DNA of 64,000 bases, from positions 336,835 to 400,834 of the forward strand of contig NMRA01000114.1 of NCBI GenBank assembly GCA_002633005.1. The letters are read 5' to 3'. Made by a program: the position numbers and the translations under genes. Below, piece after piece: positions 35,138 to 47,479 of the stretch. The notes below the pieces were generated by a model. The model saw only the letters and a list, made by a program, of their open reading frames with translations. It searched no databases and was not told the DNA's origin. Position 1 is the stretch's first letter, and each line of letters begins with the position of its first letter. This DNA is from Phoronis australis (Eukaryota > Phoronida > Phoronidae).

Positions 35138-35230
35138 ATGGGGACTGCTGCTAGTACGGCCCCGCCGCAAGGTGTACCTATTAACCCTCGCGTCGAGTAT
35201 ACCGACAAACTAGTTAAAGATGTTAAAAAG
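35138..35230 (+). CDS. Candidate first exon
   Basis: ATG at 35138 (weak start context) opens 31 codons ending VEYTDKLVKDVKK before AAG|GTGAAT. The frame is also open upstream to an acceptor-like TTTTAG at 35092-35097, so it could be an internal exon. The link to 36405 is unproven. Confidence 0.5.
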
Positions 35231-38200
35231 GTGAATCTCACTAGACTGAATCTCAAAATTCTCATATTATTTGTTAGACCTGTCTATCAACAGTATTCAG
35301 TACTGTGTAGTCTTACTCTGTACGCTCTACAGTAAAATCAGGAACAACAATCAACGTTCGAATTTCCCGATGACTCATAACCTTACATAAGAAACGTAAG
35401 GGTTGGACACTAAAACTTTGCCGAGCCGAGGCTCCCAACTTTAACTATCCCATATCCAAATAAAGTCTGTGTGCATCTCTTTCAGGCTGGTACTGCATAA
35501 GTGAGTGAGTGAGTTTAGATCTAGGCCCCCGTCTGTGTAGGCAGTTGTATCACCCTGAGGTCTGAATGCCGCTGGCATTATACCTAGCCAGCCAGCCGAG
35601 GAGCTACGTGTGGCCTACTATCTGTGTTGCCTCCTGTCGCCATGTGAGCGTTGGAATCGCCTACTGATTTTGAATAGGATGAATTCATAGTCCAAAGACT
35701 TGGAAAATACATAAGTCATCAATTTTGATGCAAAAAGCAATTCAGACGAAGGTTTGAAGTTCATGTAATTTAGCTAGATGGATAGAGTCAGTGACCTGCA
35801 CATTTCACGTACTGTTAACAATCCCTTTAAACGAGATTAAGGTCAATTTGGTAAATCTTTTGAAGTTCTCCAATGTCACATGGTCAGCCCCACCAGTTCC
35901 AGCCACATTCTAGTCATCAATGGAGTGACTCTATTCACTACTCCACCTAGTGAGGGTTACAGTTACTGTTTGTAATCAGATCATATGTAACTAAAAACAC
36001 CCACTGCTCTATTTTTTCGTTTTGTTTTTGGGACATGAAAACTGATGGAAACCATAAATTATGAATATATCAGTAGAAATTTGAATATTATATGGGTTCT
36101 TCAATTTTCAAAATTGGTCAAGTAATAGCGATTTTGTCAACAAAAGCCCAAGCCATGTGCTAGTCATTGGAAAGTACTTTCCAGAATGGCCTATCAGCTA
36201 ATAATACACATTACTAACTCACAATAGAAGCTGTGCCTGAAAGAATATGGATAATCCCCCCACCCCCTGGTTGTGATTAGAAATCTTGTTTAAAGGACAT
36301 GTTCATGACATAGTGACTGGCAAAAACTTGTGTCTTTAAATCCCCGACTGCTCTGGGTTCAGCAGTTCCATCACAAAAAAACTCCCTTTTGGTTTCAATT
36401 CCAGACAAGACGACCGTTTCTAACTTGCTGTTAAATCCAGACATCAGTCTTCAAGAAAGTAGCAAAATTTCTGTACTTAGACATGAAACGGCAACAAAAC
36501 GGGTTATAGATGGTGTTCGTCTCCCAAAAGTATGGAGATCATGGTTTCCAGTCTTGTTACATTATCACCAATAGATTTCTTTTCTAGTCCCTTGTCATCG
36601 ATGCCCCTGTATTGGTGGACATGGGCCACGGGACGGTGAGGTACAGATATGTTGAGGAGGAGAAAGGAGAGAGGGAACGTATAGAGAAACCTCACGAGGG
36701 TCCAGAGAGACGGAAGAAACATGGCTACTTCTACCATGCTAAGTTAAATGACTTCAGTGAAGGTAAGTGTAAGAAGTCTGAGATTTCCTATAGCGTTGTT
36801 GCACCGACTCGGCTGGGTTTGTTGTCATTGCAGGTGTTGGCTAGGGTTGGTATTTTAGCTTCATGATATCTGGGGTACCGTCTCGGGTAGGGCGCAGTAT
36901 CGGTGAAAATGGTATGGTCTTGTGTAGGATTTTCCATTAATTGATAGTTTCGTGGATGTTCTGGTGTATTACGTTGGTCTGGATTTTTTAATTGACGGCA
37001 GTTCCCCGCTCACCCATTATGTGGAATTATAACCCACAAACTGAGTTCAGGGAACACACAAACTGAGTTGAGGGAAAACACAAACTGAGTTGAGGGAACA
37101 CACAAACTGAGTTGAGGGAACACACAAACTGAGTTAAGAGAACAAACAAACTGAGTTGAGGAAAACCACAAACTGAGTTGAGGGAACACACAAACTGAGT
37201 TGAGGGAAACCACAAACCGAGTTGAGGGAACACACAAATACATTAAAGAACTCAGGTTTAGTTTTGCTAATTTTGGATATAAAGAAATACATGGCAAAGT
37301 TGATATATTTTTATTTTTCAAATGCTTCTGAGGTCGCCTTTGACCGGCCTTTATTTCCTAAGTCAGATGCTGCTTGTAATTTTTTCAGCTTATTCTCAGC
37401 TAAGTAGGCTGAAAAATTAATTGTCATGTTTAGATGTTATTGTTATTGTCTTTTCAATGTTATTTTTGTCATTCTCCCCACAGATGGAAGTCATGCCAAA
37501 GAGGATGATTTTAAGTTCCGTTACGTCTTCAAGGGTCCACAAAAGGCTAAGCAGAAAAGGCTTCATTTTGTCGTTGGCACCTCAAAGACCCTCAAAGAAC
37601 AAGCTGTGCGGATGGCTAACGACAATAAGCCTAAAGGGAAAGGCTACAAATGGCCGTCCATTTACAAGAAGCCCCACCATGTTTACTACGCGCTCAACCT
37701 TCTTGATCAAGGTATTCATCTTGATTATACAGTACGCACTGAAGGTATTTAGACAAAATTACCCAGGATTCCCCGTCATGATGGCTGGGCGAAAGCCAAA
37801 TTCACCACCAGAGTAGACTTCCTGTATGTTCGAGAATGAAGAGGAAAGTTAGCATGGTGGCTGAGTCATTATGTAATTAGACTTCTGCTGCCTTTATTGT
37901 TATTACCAGGCCTCAGCGCTGTTAACAGTATTAGTCGTCATTACGGGGAATGGTACTGTCTGATTACTTTTGTCTTGCACTGTATTTTGTCTGATTACTT
38001 TTGTCTTGCACTGTATTTTGTTTAATTACTTTCGTCTTGCACTGTGTTTTGTTTGTTTACTTTTGCCTTGCACTGATTTTGTTTGATTACTTTTGTCTTG
38101 CACTGTAAGTACCAGATGCTGAATTTTTAAGCTGTTGGTGTGAAGACGTCAGCTGACACCTCTGGGGTTTGTTTCATGAAAAGTGACTTTAGACTTAAGT

Positions 38201-39555
38201 CAGAAATTTGGTCTTACTCTCTGATAGTTACTGAGATAATTTTTGTAAATGATGTCTAAACTGTGAAGTGCTCATAGTTAATGACTAAAACTTTTTTAGC
38301 AAAGGAGAAATGAATGAATGACTGAATCTCTGTTTCAGTCTTGAGTCACTTTTATGAAACAGGAACCAGTTTCATTTTCTGTTCAGACTCTTTATCCTAA
38401 GAATTTGTGTGAAAAATGAAGACTTCAGCATTGTTTGAAAAGATCGTAAGTCTGTATTTTTGACAACTGAATTCTCAGAGGTTATAAATTGTGCACTTCG
38501 TTATCTGGCTCACTAATTTTTAACACCACTGAGCCGAGTAACCTTTCTAAAGTCCTGTCATTCACCAGTTACCAGCAATTCACCCTTAAATGCTCATGCT
38601 AAGCTGGAAAGGTTCCCCAGGTGTTTTTCATGTTTTAGGATTATCTCAAACGTTATTTAGTAGCCCCCATTCTAACTTGTATATCAAAAAATTTAGGCTT
38701 TCGTCATCTAATAGAAGGATATATTTTATGAAATAAAAAGGATCAGGGAATATAAAAAATATGCTTTATATTTATGTACTATTATTATTCTTATTACTTA
38801 AACACCTTTTTAAAGTCAAAATTTCATTTCTAAGAAAGGCACATTCATACCAAAATAACCCCTCTGTACATTCTACTGAAACCTTTTTTAAATTTCGAAT
38901 ACTTCACCATTCGATTACTCTTTTCGTTTAGTTTCTATGACAAATCAACTCACAAAACGCAAGGTATTTTTTGTAAAAAACACCATATTCGTTTTTGTTA
39001 CATTACGCAAAAACTAGGCCTTTATATTGAAAATCCTAAGTTCATGAATAAATATTAAGTTTGGAAAGTTTCAGCAAAATCCACTGTCGAGCCGTTATCA
39101 AGAACTCCTGTTCCTAAAATCAAATTAAGACGATTTGCCGAACGAAGTCGAGAAAAAGCTGATTAAGTCATGAGAGGTGAAAGTCTCAAGGTCTTTGGTT
39201 AATTATTTGATGAAAATTTGTTTTTGGTCAATATAACCTATACACCCCTTAGTGGTCGTATGCAGGATCAATTTTTGTTTTGCCCGGTACCGTTCTATCA
39301 CATGTACACATCGTTGACTCAGTATGGAGACACGGTGAATGAAAGGACTGAGGTACATTCGGAGCTGCTCTATGCCTGGCGGGAGATTCGATTTGAGTGA
39401 CAGCCCCTCCCTCTCTCTCTCGCAAATTCAAAAAAAAACTTCTGAAGTTGAACCCCTGTTCAGTCTTTGGTATTTCTTTAGGGACAGATTTGTCAGAAGA
39501 TGAAGAGGACGCTGAATTAGAAGAACCGACAGAAAAGGAACATTCGTTCACGTAA
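35138..39555 (+). CDS. Five-exon gene of unknown function with acidic C-terminus
   Basis: Exons 36405-36529, 36588-36762, 37484-37711 and 39482-39555 join in perfect phase with good splice sites and end at TAA 39553-39555. Exon 1 is probably 35138-35230, but its GTGAAT donor leaves phase 0 whereas 36405 needs phase 1. An earlier donor (after CAAG, 35171) would fit, or a small exon is missing. The product is about 200-215 residues. It starts MGTAASTAPPQG, has a hydrophobic strand (SLVIDAPVLVDMG) followed by charged sequence, then a Lys-rich region (FKGPQKAKQKRLHFVVG, KKPHHVYYALNLLDQ), and ends with an acidic tail (DLSEDEEDAELEEP). It has no signal peptide or membrane span. The basic middle and acidic tail suggest a nuclear or nucleic-acid-associated protein, but I recognise no family. 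Confidence 0.7.
36405..36529 (+). CDS. Exon 2 of the unknown gene
   Basis: Acceptor TTTCAATTCCAG, donor AAAA|GTATGG. It enters in phase 1 and leaves in phase 0, encoding DKTTVSNLLLNPDISLQ through GVRLPK. Confidence 0.7.
36588..36762 (+). CDS. Exon 3 of the unknown gene
   Basis: Acceptor TTTCTTTTCTAG, donor GAAG|GTAAGT. It enters in phase 0 and leaves in phase 1. It encodes a hydrophobic strand, a Glu/Arg/Lys-rich stretch and KHGYFYHAKLNDFSE. Confidence 0.8.
37034..37238 (+). repeat. Minisatellite of about 22 bp, nine units
   Basis: Nine units related to ACACAAACTGAGTTGAGGGA, spaced 20-23 bp apart, lie in the intron between exons 3 and 4. Because of the period, frames across it on the minus strand read as repeated SLCVFPQL-type peptides, which I do not regard as coding. 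Confidence 0.9.
37484..37711 (+). CDS. Exon 4 of the unknown gene
   Basis: Acceptor CATTCTCCCCACAG, donor CAAG|GTATTC, phase 1 on both sides. It encodes the Lys-rich central region (DDFKFRYVFKGPQKAKQKR and HFVVGTSKTLKEQAVRMAN) ending HHVYYALNLLDQ. Confidence 0.85.
37957..38106 (+). repeat. Tandem repeat of about 36 bp
   Basis: Five units of the type GATTACTTTTGTCTTGCACT plus a T/G-rich linker, decreasing in identity rightwards. Confidence 0.85.
38171..38360. mobile_element. Short MITE with terminal inverted repeats
   Basis: Ends 38171-38195 (GTTTCATGAAAAGTGACTTT...) and 38336-38360 are inverted copies with about four mismatches. The interior of roughly 140 bp is non-coding. A related end occurs at 13021. 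Confidence 0.7.
39482..39555 (+). CDS. Terminal exon of the unknown gene
   Basis: Acceptor TTTCTTTAG, phase 1, completing a Gly codon and reading TDLSEDEEDAELEEPTEKEH to a stop three residues later. Strongly acidic tail. Confidence 0.75.
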
Positions 39556-40312
39556 GAACCAGTCGTGCAGACAATGATATCACCTTGCTGTCCTGTGGCT
39601 AACATTACATCTCTGAACTCACCATACTGATTAGGGGTATCTCCCTGGTTCGGCTCATGTCCCACCCCTGAAATTTCGAAATTTCCTCTTTTATGTCGTC
39701 ATGCTTGGCTCAATGGCCACCTCCATTTTGTGCGATTGAGGCTTGCTTGATAGTGCCCAGCGACTTTGCGAAAGCTGTCTCACACGAATTATAGCCCCAA
39801 ATATGTAAGAAACTCACTCACTTATCTTTGAGAAATGAATTTTCGTAGTGTCAGCAGCAACTCGCTATCATATTTCATTTGACTAATGCACACAAGTCTG
39901 ATGTTAATACTCATTAATGGCATGCACCTGAATCGACTGATTGGGTGAATGCCTGTCCAATATTATTAAAAACATTGTTTCCAAACACCCATGCTGTCTT
40001 AGTGCCTACCTCCTGATTTACAGTGCCCCAATTTAAGTTCCCTATTCGTTGTCTCTTTCAAGTACAGTGTGTGATTGTTGATATTTCAGAGGTACATTTC
40101 CTTTTGGAACTTCGAACTGCAACAATTTTTTGTTTGAATAAGTTCTTAATTAATGATGTTCACTTTTAATTGTCGTCTCCCAACCAGTATGTTTTAAGAG
40201 TACGGCAATTTACAGATTGACAGTCAAGAGTGTTGACACAGTGGAGGCCATTCAAAGTCGTCTTAGTGTCTGCCTTTTGAAGCCTCCAGATCACATTCAC
40301 ATAATTTTCAAC
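39556..40312. other. 3' flank without recognised genes
   Basis: Probably the 3' UTR of the preceding gene followed by intergenic sequence. The opposite-strand frame at 39249-39665 overlaps the terminal exon and is treated as its shadow. Confidence 0.45.
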
Positions 40313-40432
40313 TCAAACGAACTTGGGTAAGTCAGTGTGGTAGAAATCTAAGACTACACACCAATAGTTCTGCAAATTCTTGTATTGTAAGACTGCAAGC
40401 TGGGTTTTCGCGTGTTGTCTGAATAAACAATN

Positions 40433-40540
40433 GTCAAGCTGACGGAAGTCAAGGGTTGTTTGAGTAAGTTTTTTTGCTCTGTCGTTTAAGGATGCGCTAT
40501 CTTTGCTTGCATACCTCTTTCTTGGTTCGTCAGCACTCAT
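40433..40540 (-). CDS. Possible first exon of a small minus-strand gene
   Basis: ATG at 40540 opens MSADEPRKRYASKDSASLND and continues with KKLTQTTLDFRQLD up to an N at 40432. The hydrophilic, basic, Ser-rich start and the QTTLDF segment look coding. QTTLDF resembles a PCNA-interacting box, but the second aromatic residue is missing. No convincing donor is visible, and the N makes the downstream frame uncertain. A promoter-like region lies just upstream. Confidence 0.3.
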
Positions 40541-40623
40541 CGTGGGTGAAGTATAAGATAACGTAAGACTTAAATACAGAAAGTTAATTGAGAAATCTTC
40601 AGCACAATTTCAAACGCACATCT

Positions 40624-40643
40624 GGCGGGAAACAGGTCACGTG
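40624..40643 (-). promoter_or_regulatory. E2F-like site and E-box upstream of 40540
   Basis: On the minus strand TTTCCCGCC (40632-40624) matches the E2F consensus TTTSSCGC, and 5 bp away is a palindromic CACGTG (40638-40643). They lie about 85-105 bp before the ATG at 40540. This is a plausible proximal promoter, by motif only. Confidence 0.35.
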
Positions 40644-40950
40644 TAGGCAAACAATCATATCTAGTCCACCTACCCTTACGCAAAAACGGTCTCAAGGTTG
40701 TGGTTACCATGACGGGGTTTTGTTTTCATTGGTGTGAAGAACATCTGGGTATTTACCCGGCAAAAAACTCCAGAAAGTCACATGACAGTCCAGCATTACC
40801 AATACCTGACCACTGTAATCAATGCCAAATTTTCTGCTGAGACAAGTGACCCGAGTTTTGCTCTCTACAATGGGGTACCGTCAACTTTGGCTGGCTTCAG
40901 CACTTCAGGTTTTGAGCCCGATCCCTCAGCGGGAAACATTTGATGTGCAT

Positions 40951-42340
40951 CTCAGCTGTTTGATTTTGGTTATGGCTTTTCACTGATAAATTTTAAATTC
41001 ACGCTTTCACAAACGCGGTAAAGTTGTTTTTGCCTTTGTCTGAAGAAAGTACGTTCCAGCACAGACTATAGTACATGGACCGCCAACTCCGTATATTTTC
41101 AATGGACGAAATCTGTGATCTTAGGCACAAGCCCTGACGTGAATAATTAACCAGCGACACTTGGCCAAATTGGCTAGTTTTACTTCCGGCATGTACGTCG
41201 TCTGCTAATCATTATGCGAAAATTTTCCGTCACAATACGCCAACCAGAAACTGAAATTGGTAATTTAAGAGTGGCGCCTCCTCTAGGATACTATGCAAGA
41301 AAATGTCAGAGTTGCAAATCTGATGTCTATAATCTGTGGTTACAGCAACTTCGAATGAAAAAAGTCATACGACTGTGAGAGGAGTTACATTAATTTGTCG
41401 AGTGAAAGTCAGGGAACCAGCACAATGCATTATGCTTGTTGTCTGCTTTCTGGAGAAACTTGACAACCCAGATGTTTACTTTGTGTAATTGAATTAGGCA
41501 AAACACCATGATTCTGACAGAAATTGCGCAACACCATGATCCAGAAAGAAATTGCAGCTCTTTAGGCCTTAGGAGAAAACTTGGCTATGTCAACTGCAGG
41601 TTATCTATCAATTCCAACTGAAAGTTTAGTCTATTTCTGTCATGACGAGGAAACTTCTCTTGGATTCATAGCTGCTTTAAAAGGGCTCGATGCTTTCTGA
41701 ACAAGGCCCGTAATACGTGTGCCAATGATTGTTTTCAGGAAAGATGACTGTTTGGGTGGTCTGAGAGAGAAAGCAGATGTAGAGTGGAATAGGATGCGAA
41801 TTCAGTTGACAACGATCTAATTTTGTCCTTTGATATTCTGAACTCTCTTGCAATCACAGTGGGATTGAAAAGATGACATTATCAGGTCAAGATCTCTAAT
41901 AATCTAATGTTAATTATTGTTCATAGTTTTGGAGGTTAGCAATTGTAGGTTTCTAATTTACTTCTGGGAACTATTTCATTGTGAGTTATTGTAATTTTCT
42001 GGATCTGAAGTCAACTTTTAAGCAAACTATCTTCCACTCAAATGATCATTTTATTGGCTTGTGTAGCGTGACGTTCACAGCATGTCTCTGGAAGATTTTT
42101 ATTTTATTATAATGGGTTTTCTGGAATTTTGGAAAAATTATCCCAACCCTACGTTTTTTCGTCTGGAATATTTGACCTTTCACTGAGGTCATTGAGAATT
42201 ATGTAACTCCGTGATCTGGTTGTTGTAAATGTCTATTTAAGTTTAACATTCCTTGGTGATGTTGATCCATGTATTTACAGACATGTATTTCGTCTCTATC
42301 TGTTGCTCTGCTACACAGTTCTCACTTGTATGTGTGGTTA
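40951..42340. other. No recognisable gene
   Basis: AT-rich sequence with only short frames. A small duplicated phrase (CAACACCATGAT) occurs at 41500-41545. Confidence 0.45.
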
Positions 42341-42344
42341 CTGT

Positions 42345-42675
42345 AAAACCCAGGGGTTTCATAGAATCATATGCACGAGCATCGCATCTCATGCAGGAAC
42401 CACCTACGAACCTGTGAATCATGCATACGAACCCAAAAATACCCACATACGAAGAAAAATCATGCGCACGAATCACCAAACGATGAAATGTGCCTGTACA
42501 TGATTTTGTGTTTGTATGTATGATTTTTGTGGTTCGTGCGCATGATTTTTGTTCGTATGCATCATTTTTCGGGTTCATAAGCATGATTCATGGGTTCATA
42601 TGCACGATTCATAGGTTTGTAGGTGGTCTGTGCGTATGATTCGGAAGCTTAAGCGTATGTTACTATGGTAACCCT
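42345..42675. mobile_element. Foldback element built of CATGATT/GAACC units
   Basis: The left part (about 42395-42480) and right part (about 42510-42630) are inverted copies. Each is made of short units such as GAATCATGCATACGAACCC and its complement GGTTCATATGCACGATTC. The ends carry GGTTTCA/TGAAACC. No coding sequence, and the exact boundaries are uncertain. Confidence 0.7.
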
Positions 42676-45216
42676 GAAACCTCACCAATGTAAGACACAA
42701 TATGGAGGATAAATGAATTCTACTCATTTTTGCACAGAAGACAGGTAGCACCAAATCAATGCTTTTCCATTTTTAAGTTTTATTGATCCGTATCTGAGCA
42801 TCGTACAAGGTTTTGAGTTGTTCTGGGTATAAACGACACTTGTTAAAAGCCGTTTGATAAACAAAAATAACGATCAGTTATGTCAATTTATTCAAAAGTG
42901 ATCAGATTTTGCCGTCGTAGTATTACACTGCTTGGTGACGGTAATTAATGCATGTAGATTAATTAGTCAATACTTTCTCTGTCAGAAATTACGTTGTTTT
43001 CTTTGCAGAGACACCTATACTGTAGCGCTTTCAAATGTCCCTTGTGTTGATAATAGTGACGAGTATTGGGCAAGTCATTAAATGGATACGATAAAATGTC
43101 AATATTCTTGGGACAAAAAGTAGCGCCAGAATTGCTTTCTTTTAGTTTCAAATGCCTCTTGCATTGCTGTGACTTCCCAGAATTTTTCTGATGTTTTACG
43201 CAAAATAATTAGCAACAGCGCAGATTGAACTTGAATAAGTGCTACTTTAGTGCCACATGTCTTTTTTGAAAAAATGTGAAATTAGTGGAATAATGTTTAC
43301 AATAACTATCAATGGTTACTTGATGTAACTGGACTGGAGTGTTATTGCACGTGATGTTCTGTGATTTGCTTAGTGAGAAACATTTTGATAATTGTTTGTT
43401 TTATTGGGCTGGACATAATGATGTTATCTTAACTATTTACTCAAGCTGTTTCTTGAAATGGAAACATTTAGATTCATCGATTTTTAAGATTACTCTTTAC
43501 GAAGTGACTGGTTCATTCATGTCGTAGCTGGCTACGGTTCATTTTCATTGTGAAATAAACTGCTTTGTTTAGGGTTTTCATCATTTGTTTTATATTAAGA
43601 CTTCTTATAAGGACACTTAACTGTAACTTATGTTACCGTGTTTGTACGACTTATTGCTTAAAGTTCTCAGAATGCTCTGAAGCGATCCAACCATCCAACA
43701 TATATTTAGCGAGTGGCTTATTGTGGTCAATGGTGGGTAATTGTTCTTAGGTGAACATTTCGTCGCAGGGTCGAATCATGAACTGCAAATTATTTTTCAC
43801 GTTTTCCGTTTTATTTTTGAGCCAACTCAAGGTGTTTTTCTTTGCTTGAGCACGTTATGGTTTATGTTGCCGAGTGTCTAGTCCAAATTCTACACATAAT
43901 GACCCCTAGATTCGAGCCACAAAACTTGCATATCAATTCAAGATTTCGAGTAAAAACTCAAAAGCTTGACTAAATAAAGCACAATTGCGATACACCACAG
44001 CAGGGCCTGGTGATTTATGCAGCTGATTGGTCTTTTGGTTCAGAAATATCGACCTTGGAGTGTGGGCGGCTTGAATAAAATGTGATATTTCCCAGCCAGG
44101 CAACATTACCTCTCATGTAGGACCTTATTAACAAGTCTGTGTGTTCAGCCAACTACCTAAAGAATATGCATTTTCACTTGGTAAAAGTATGTATTTTGAC
44201 TAGAACACCTGTAGAATTTGAATGTTTATTTGTTCCTTACTAATACGCCATTAATAGGGTCACATGACCATGTATTTTAGCAAAACGGATGGTACATTGA
44301 TTACAAAACACTAGTGTTCTTAACATGATCATAAATGTTCAAAATAAAATCTCAAAAATGCTTAATGAGTATTTCATTTTTATTTATTTCAGTTCCGATT
44401 TTTTCATGAAAATCATCTCACTTTTTTGATAGTACCTCATGCAGAGCTAGAACTCTTTAAAATTTAAAAACAATTCCCAACAGCCATTTCCAAGATGTTC
44501 CAAAAATAGCCGCATTTTTACTTTTTTCTATGGTACCACACAACCTCGACAGAAGTCACTATACTAACATTTAGCCACTCAGAAGACACGAGTATTTGTA
44601 CTCTTCGTAATAACACTGAATGAGCCCTGGTCACTGGTTTTAGTTCTGTGGTTTATAGTTGCGAAATTTTCATAAAAGCTTTTTTAAACGTACAAAATTA
44701 TTTTGAAAATAACACCCAACACATGCAGTATGGTTTTATTAATAAAACTCTTTAGGTGATACAACTTTTCATAACCAAAACAAGTATGTTAACAATAAGA
44801 TACAAGCTACGAATGTAGCACCCAACATTCTCATGTTGAACACGCAAAGCCATTAAAATACCAACGATAAATTCTCTGGATCAGAAACGCACATATCGCC
44901 TATCGACCTCTGCAGTTGAACATTGAAGTGGCCATGAACAACATTCCACGTTCATCTGAATGTTCATGTTCACACCAGTTGCAAGATGTACGGTAAGTCT
45001 CCGCCTTTTTAGCACACCAATATGGCCGACGGGTCAAATTTCTCCACAAAAATAAAGATAAAAACTTAAGTTTTTTCGCTTGCATAGTTTGTAATATGTA
45101 GATGTCACAAAAATTGTTTAAGTTTTCATTACTTGTAGCACAAAAAGTGGTATATGAAATGTGGAAAATGAAAAATTTAGTTTTTGTGTGAAACAAGAGG
45201 AGAATTATCGTATCAT

Positions 45217-45280
45217 GTTACCATGGAGACTGTCCAGTAAAATGTCATGTTACCATGGAGACTGTCCAGTAAAATGTCAT
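45217..45280 (+). repeat. Exact 32-bp tandem duplication
   Basis: Two identical adjacent units starting ATGTTACCATGGAGACTGTC. The identity suggests a recent duplication. Confidence 0.9.
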
Positions 45281-47479
45281 GTTACACATTGTCAATGAAT
45301 GGGAATCATTCTGTGAGTCCTGATCAATCCTGTAATCCAATGTAAACCAGGCTCTGGAAAATGAAGCTGGGTACTTTATGCTCGCAACAGAAACACTTAT
45401 ACATCTAATTCATGACATCTCGATTTAAGAACTCCATGTCTTGCATGTCCATAAATAAAATTGTGTTTAAAATTCTTGTCATTTTAGCAGAATTTGAAAG
45501 GCGCACCAATTTTGGCAACTGTTTTTGTTCAAAATTTGACAAAACGTCTCCATAGTCAAACTTCTTACTTAACATGTCATGTTTAATCTGTCCATCAGCA
45601 CGATTTGCTCTGCACAGACATCACCTAGTAATACTTGATTATAAAGCAACACTAGCAGAACTGTGATTGGAATACAGGAGTAACTGGGGTTATGGCGTGG
45701 TAACAGGTGAAGAGAGTCACTGTAAGCAACAACTACCGTAATTCAATTATTTACCACGTAAGGCGTATTATTTTGCTAAAGTTTTGAAAATTTTAGGTAT
45801 TCAGCCTTTGAAAATTAGAAAAATGATAGTTTTGGACATTATTTTTGGGTGAAATAAGCGAAGAACTACCACAGACCTGTCTGACAGACTACAGTTGAAC
45901 ACTTTTTAAGAATGACAAAGTAACACCAAGTGCCTACGCCACGCCCCAGGTGCCTACGCCAGGCCCCAGGGGCCTGTTCTATTAAAAGGTCGAAGTCAGG
46001 CTGTAGCTAAATGCTGAAAAGCATATTTTTGCTGTTTTGTTTAGAAGAGCGACTGGCATACAGTCGCGTTAAGGAACTGGGAGGAAATAAAAATGGAAGT
46101 TACAACCATTTTAGCCAAGATCAGACTTGCGACTTTTGATAAAAAGGGTCACCAGTTTACAGATAACAACTTCTCATTTGTATATTACGGGTAAATTACC
46201 TTGACTAACAGGAATGTTCTATAGTGGTAAGATCTAAACCGGGAAATTCAATGAATTTTTTAAAAGATTTTGGTGCCTCTGAAATGAATATCTTCTATTG
46301 GCTTTCCTATATATACACACACACACAAACACACACCACGGCAGGCACTGTGCTCACTTTCTTCGTTTTTCAAATGTAGCAAGATCAGTCTACTTGACGT
46401 AGCATGGCAGTGCTGTTCAAAGAGTAATTGGCTTCAAACGAAAACACATTCTTAATAAAATCCATTGTGAAATAAAACTATGTTTCTCCACTTTAATTAA
46501 AAAAAACTGGCACACGTGGTCTCCACTTAATTACCTCAAACACCAAAATCCACAGTAAACTCTTAACAAATAACGGAGTCAGAAACTACAGGGCCTTATT
46601 TATCAAAATGTCCGCCTCTCTTTGGCACTTGAACCAAGATTTCTGAATCTAAATGCAGCACTGGAATCTAGTCACAGTTAAAGTTGGAAAAATATAATTG
46701 AGGTGATCACTCTAAAAAGTCCCTGAAATGTTAGAAAGGACAAATTTTAAAATAGAATGATATTATTCATCAATTACTTTGGAAAGGGTTGATAATGAGT
46801 GAGAGAGTGATCAGCATTTGATTGCATAATTTTTAACTTTGAACGAATGAATTACTGACGTGTTTAAAATTTGAACATATGTCCGAAAACGTGCTACATA
46901 AAATATTCAAAAATCTTAAACACTAGTTTTCAAACGATCCACTCGTAATAATGAAATATCAAAGCCAGCTTTCAACAACACATTGGAATCCATACAAGAC
47001 TAAACTCAAACCCAATATATAATTTATATGAATATAAAATAACACAATAATAAATTTCAACTAAATAACATTGAATTAAAGTATATGAAAGAATAATTCA
47101 TAAATAAACTATGTACACTATGTCCCAACTGAACAAGTAGACAATATATCCTCATACGATCAAATACATAATTGAAATTTTGAAAACTAAAACATCTTAA
47201 ATTTAGCTGTCTGTTGAACATTGACTACCACTTCCCGTTAGTATTTGAGTTCAGCTATACTTAAGATAATGTAGGATCATACAAAAATGGCCAAATTTGA
47301 AAAATTTCGGAATATCATACCTCAGAAATGGCTCATCAGATTCATGTGTAACTTTCCTAAACCACGCTTTACACACTGTTCCCCAATACGCTATTAGGAA
47401 TTGTTTTCTAAATTTGCTGCTTTTGTAGGAGCTATACAAATAGGACTTATATGAATTTAATTAAATAAATTAAAGTTGT

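Noticed and set aside
37010-37321. Repeat-peptide frames on the minus strand
   Set aside because: The periodic peptide is explained by the minisatellite period; no start or splice evidence.
37421-37816. 131-codon plus-strand frame over exon 4
   Set aside because: It is in a different frame from the exon whose phase matches both neighbours, and runs through both splice sites.
39249-39665. 138-codon minus-strand frame
   Set aside because: It overlaps the phase-matched terminal exon 39482-39555 on the other strand and has no motif of its own.
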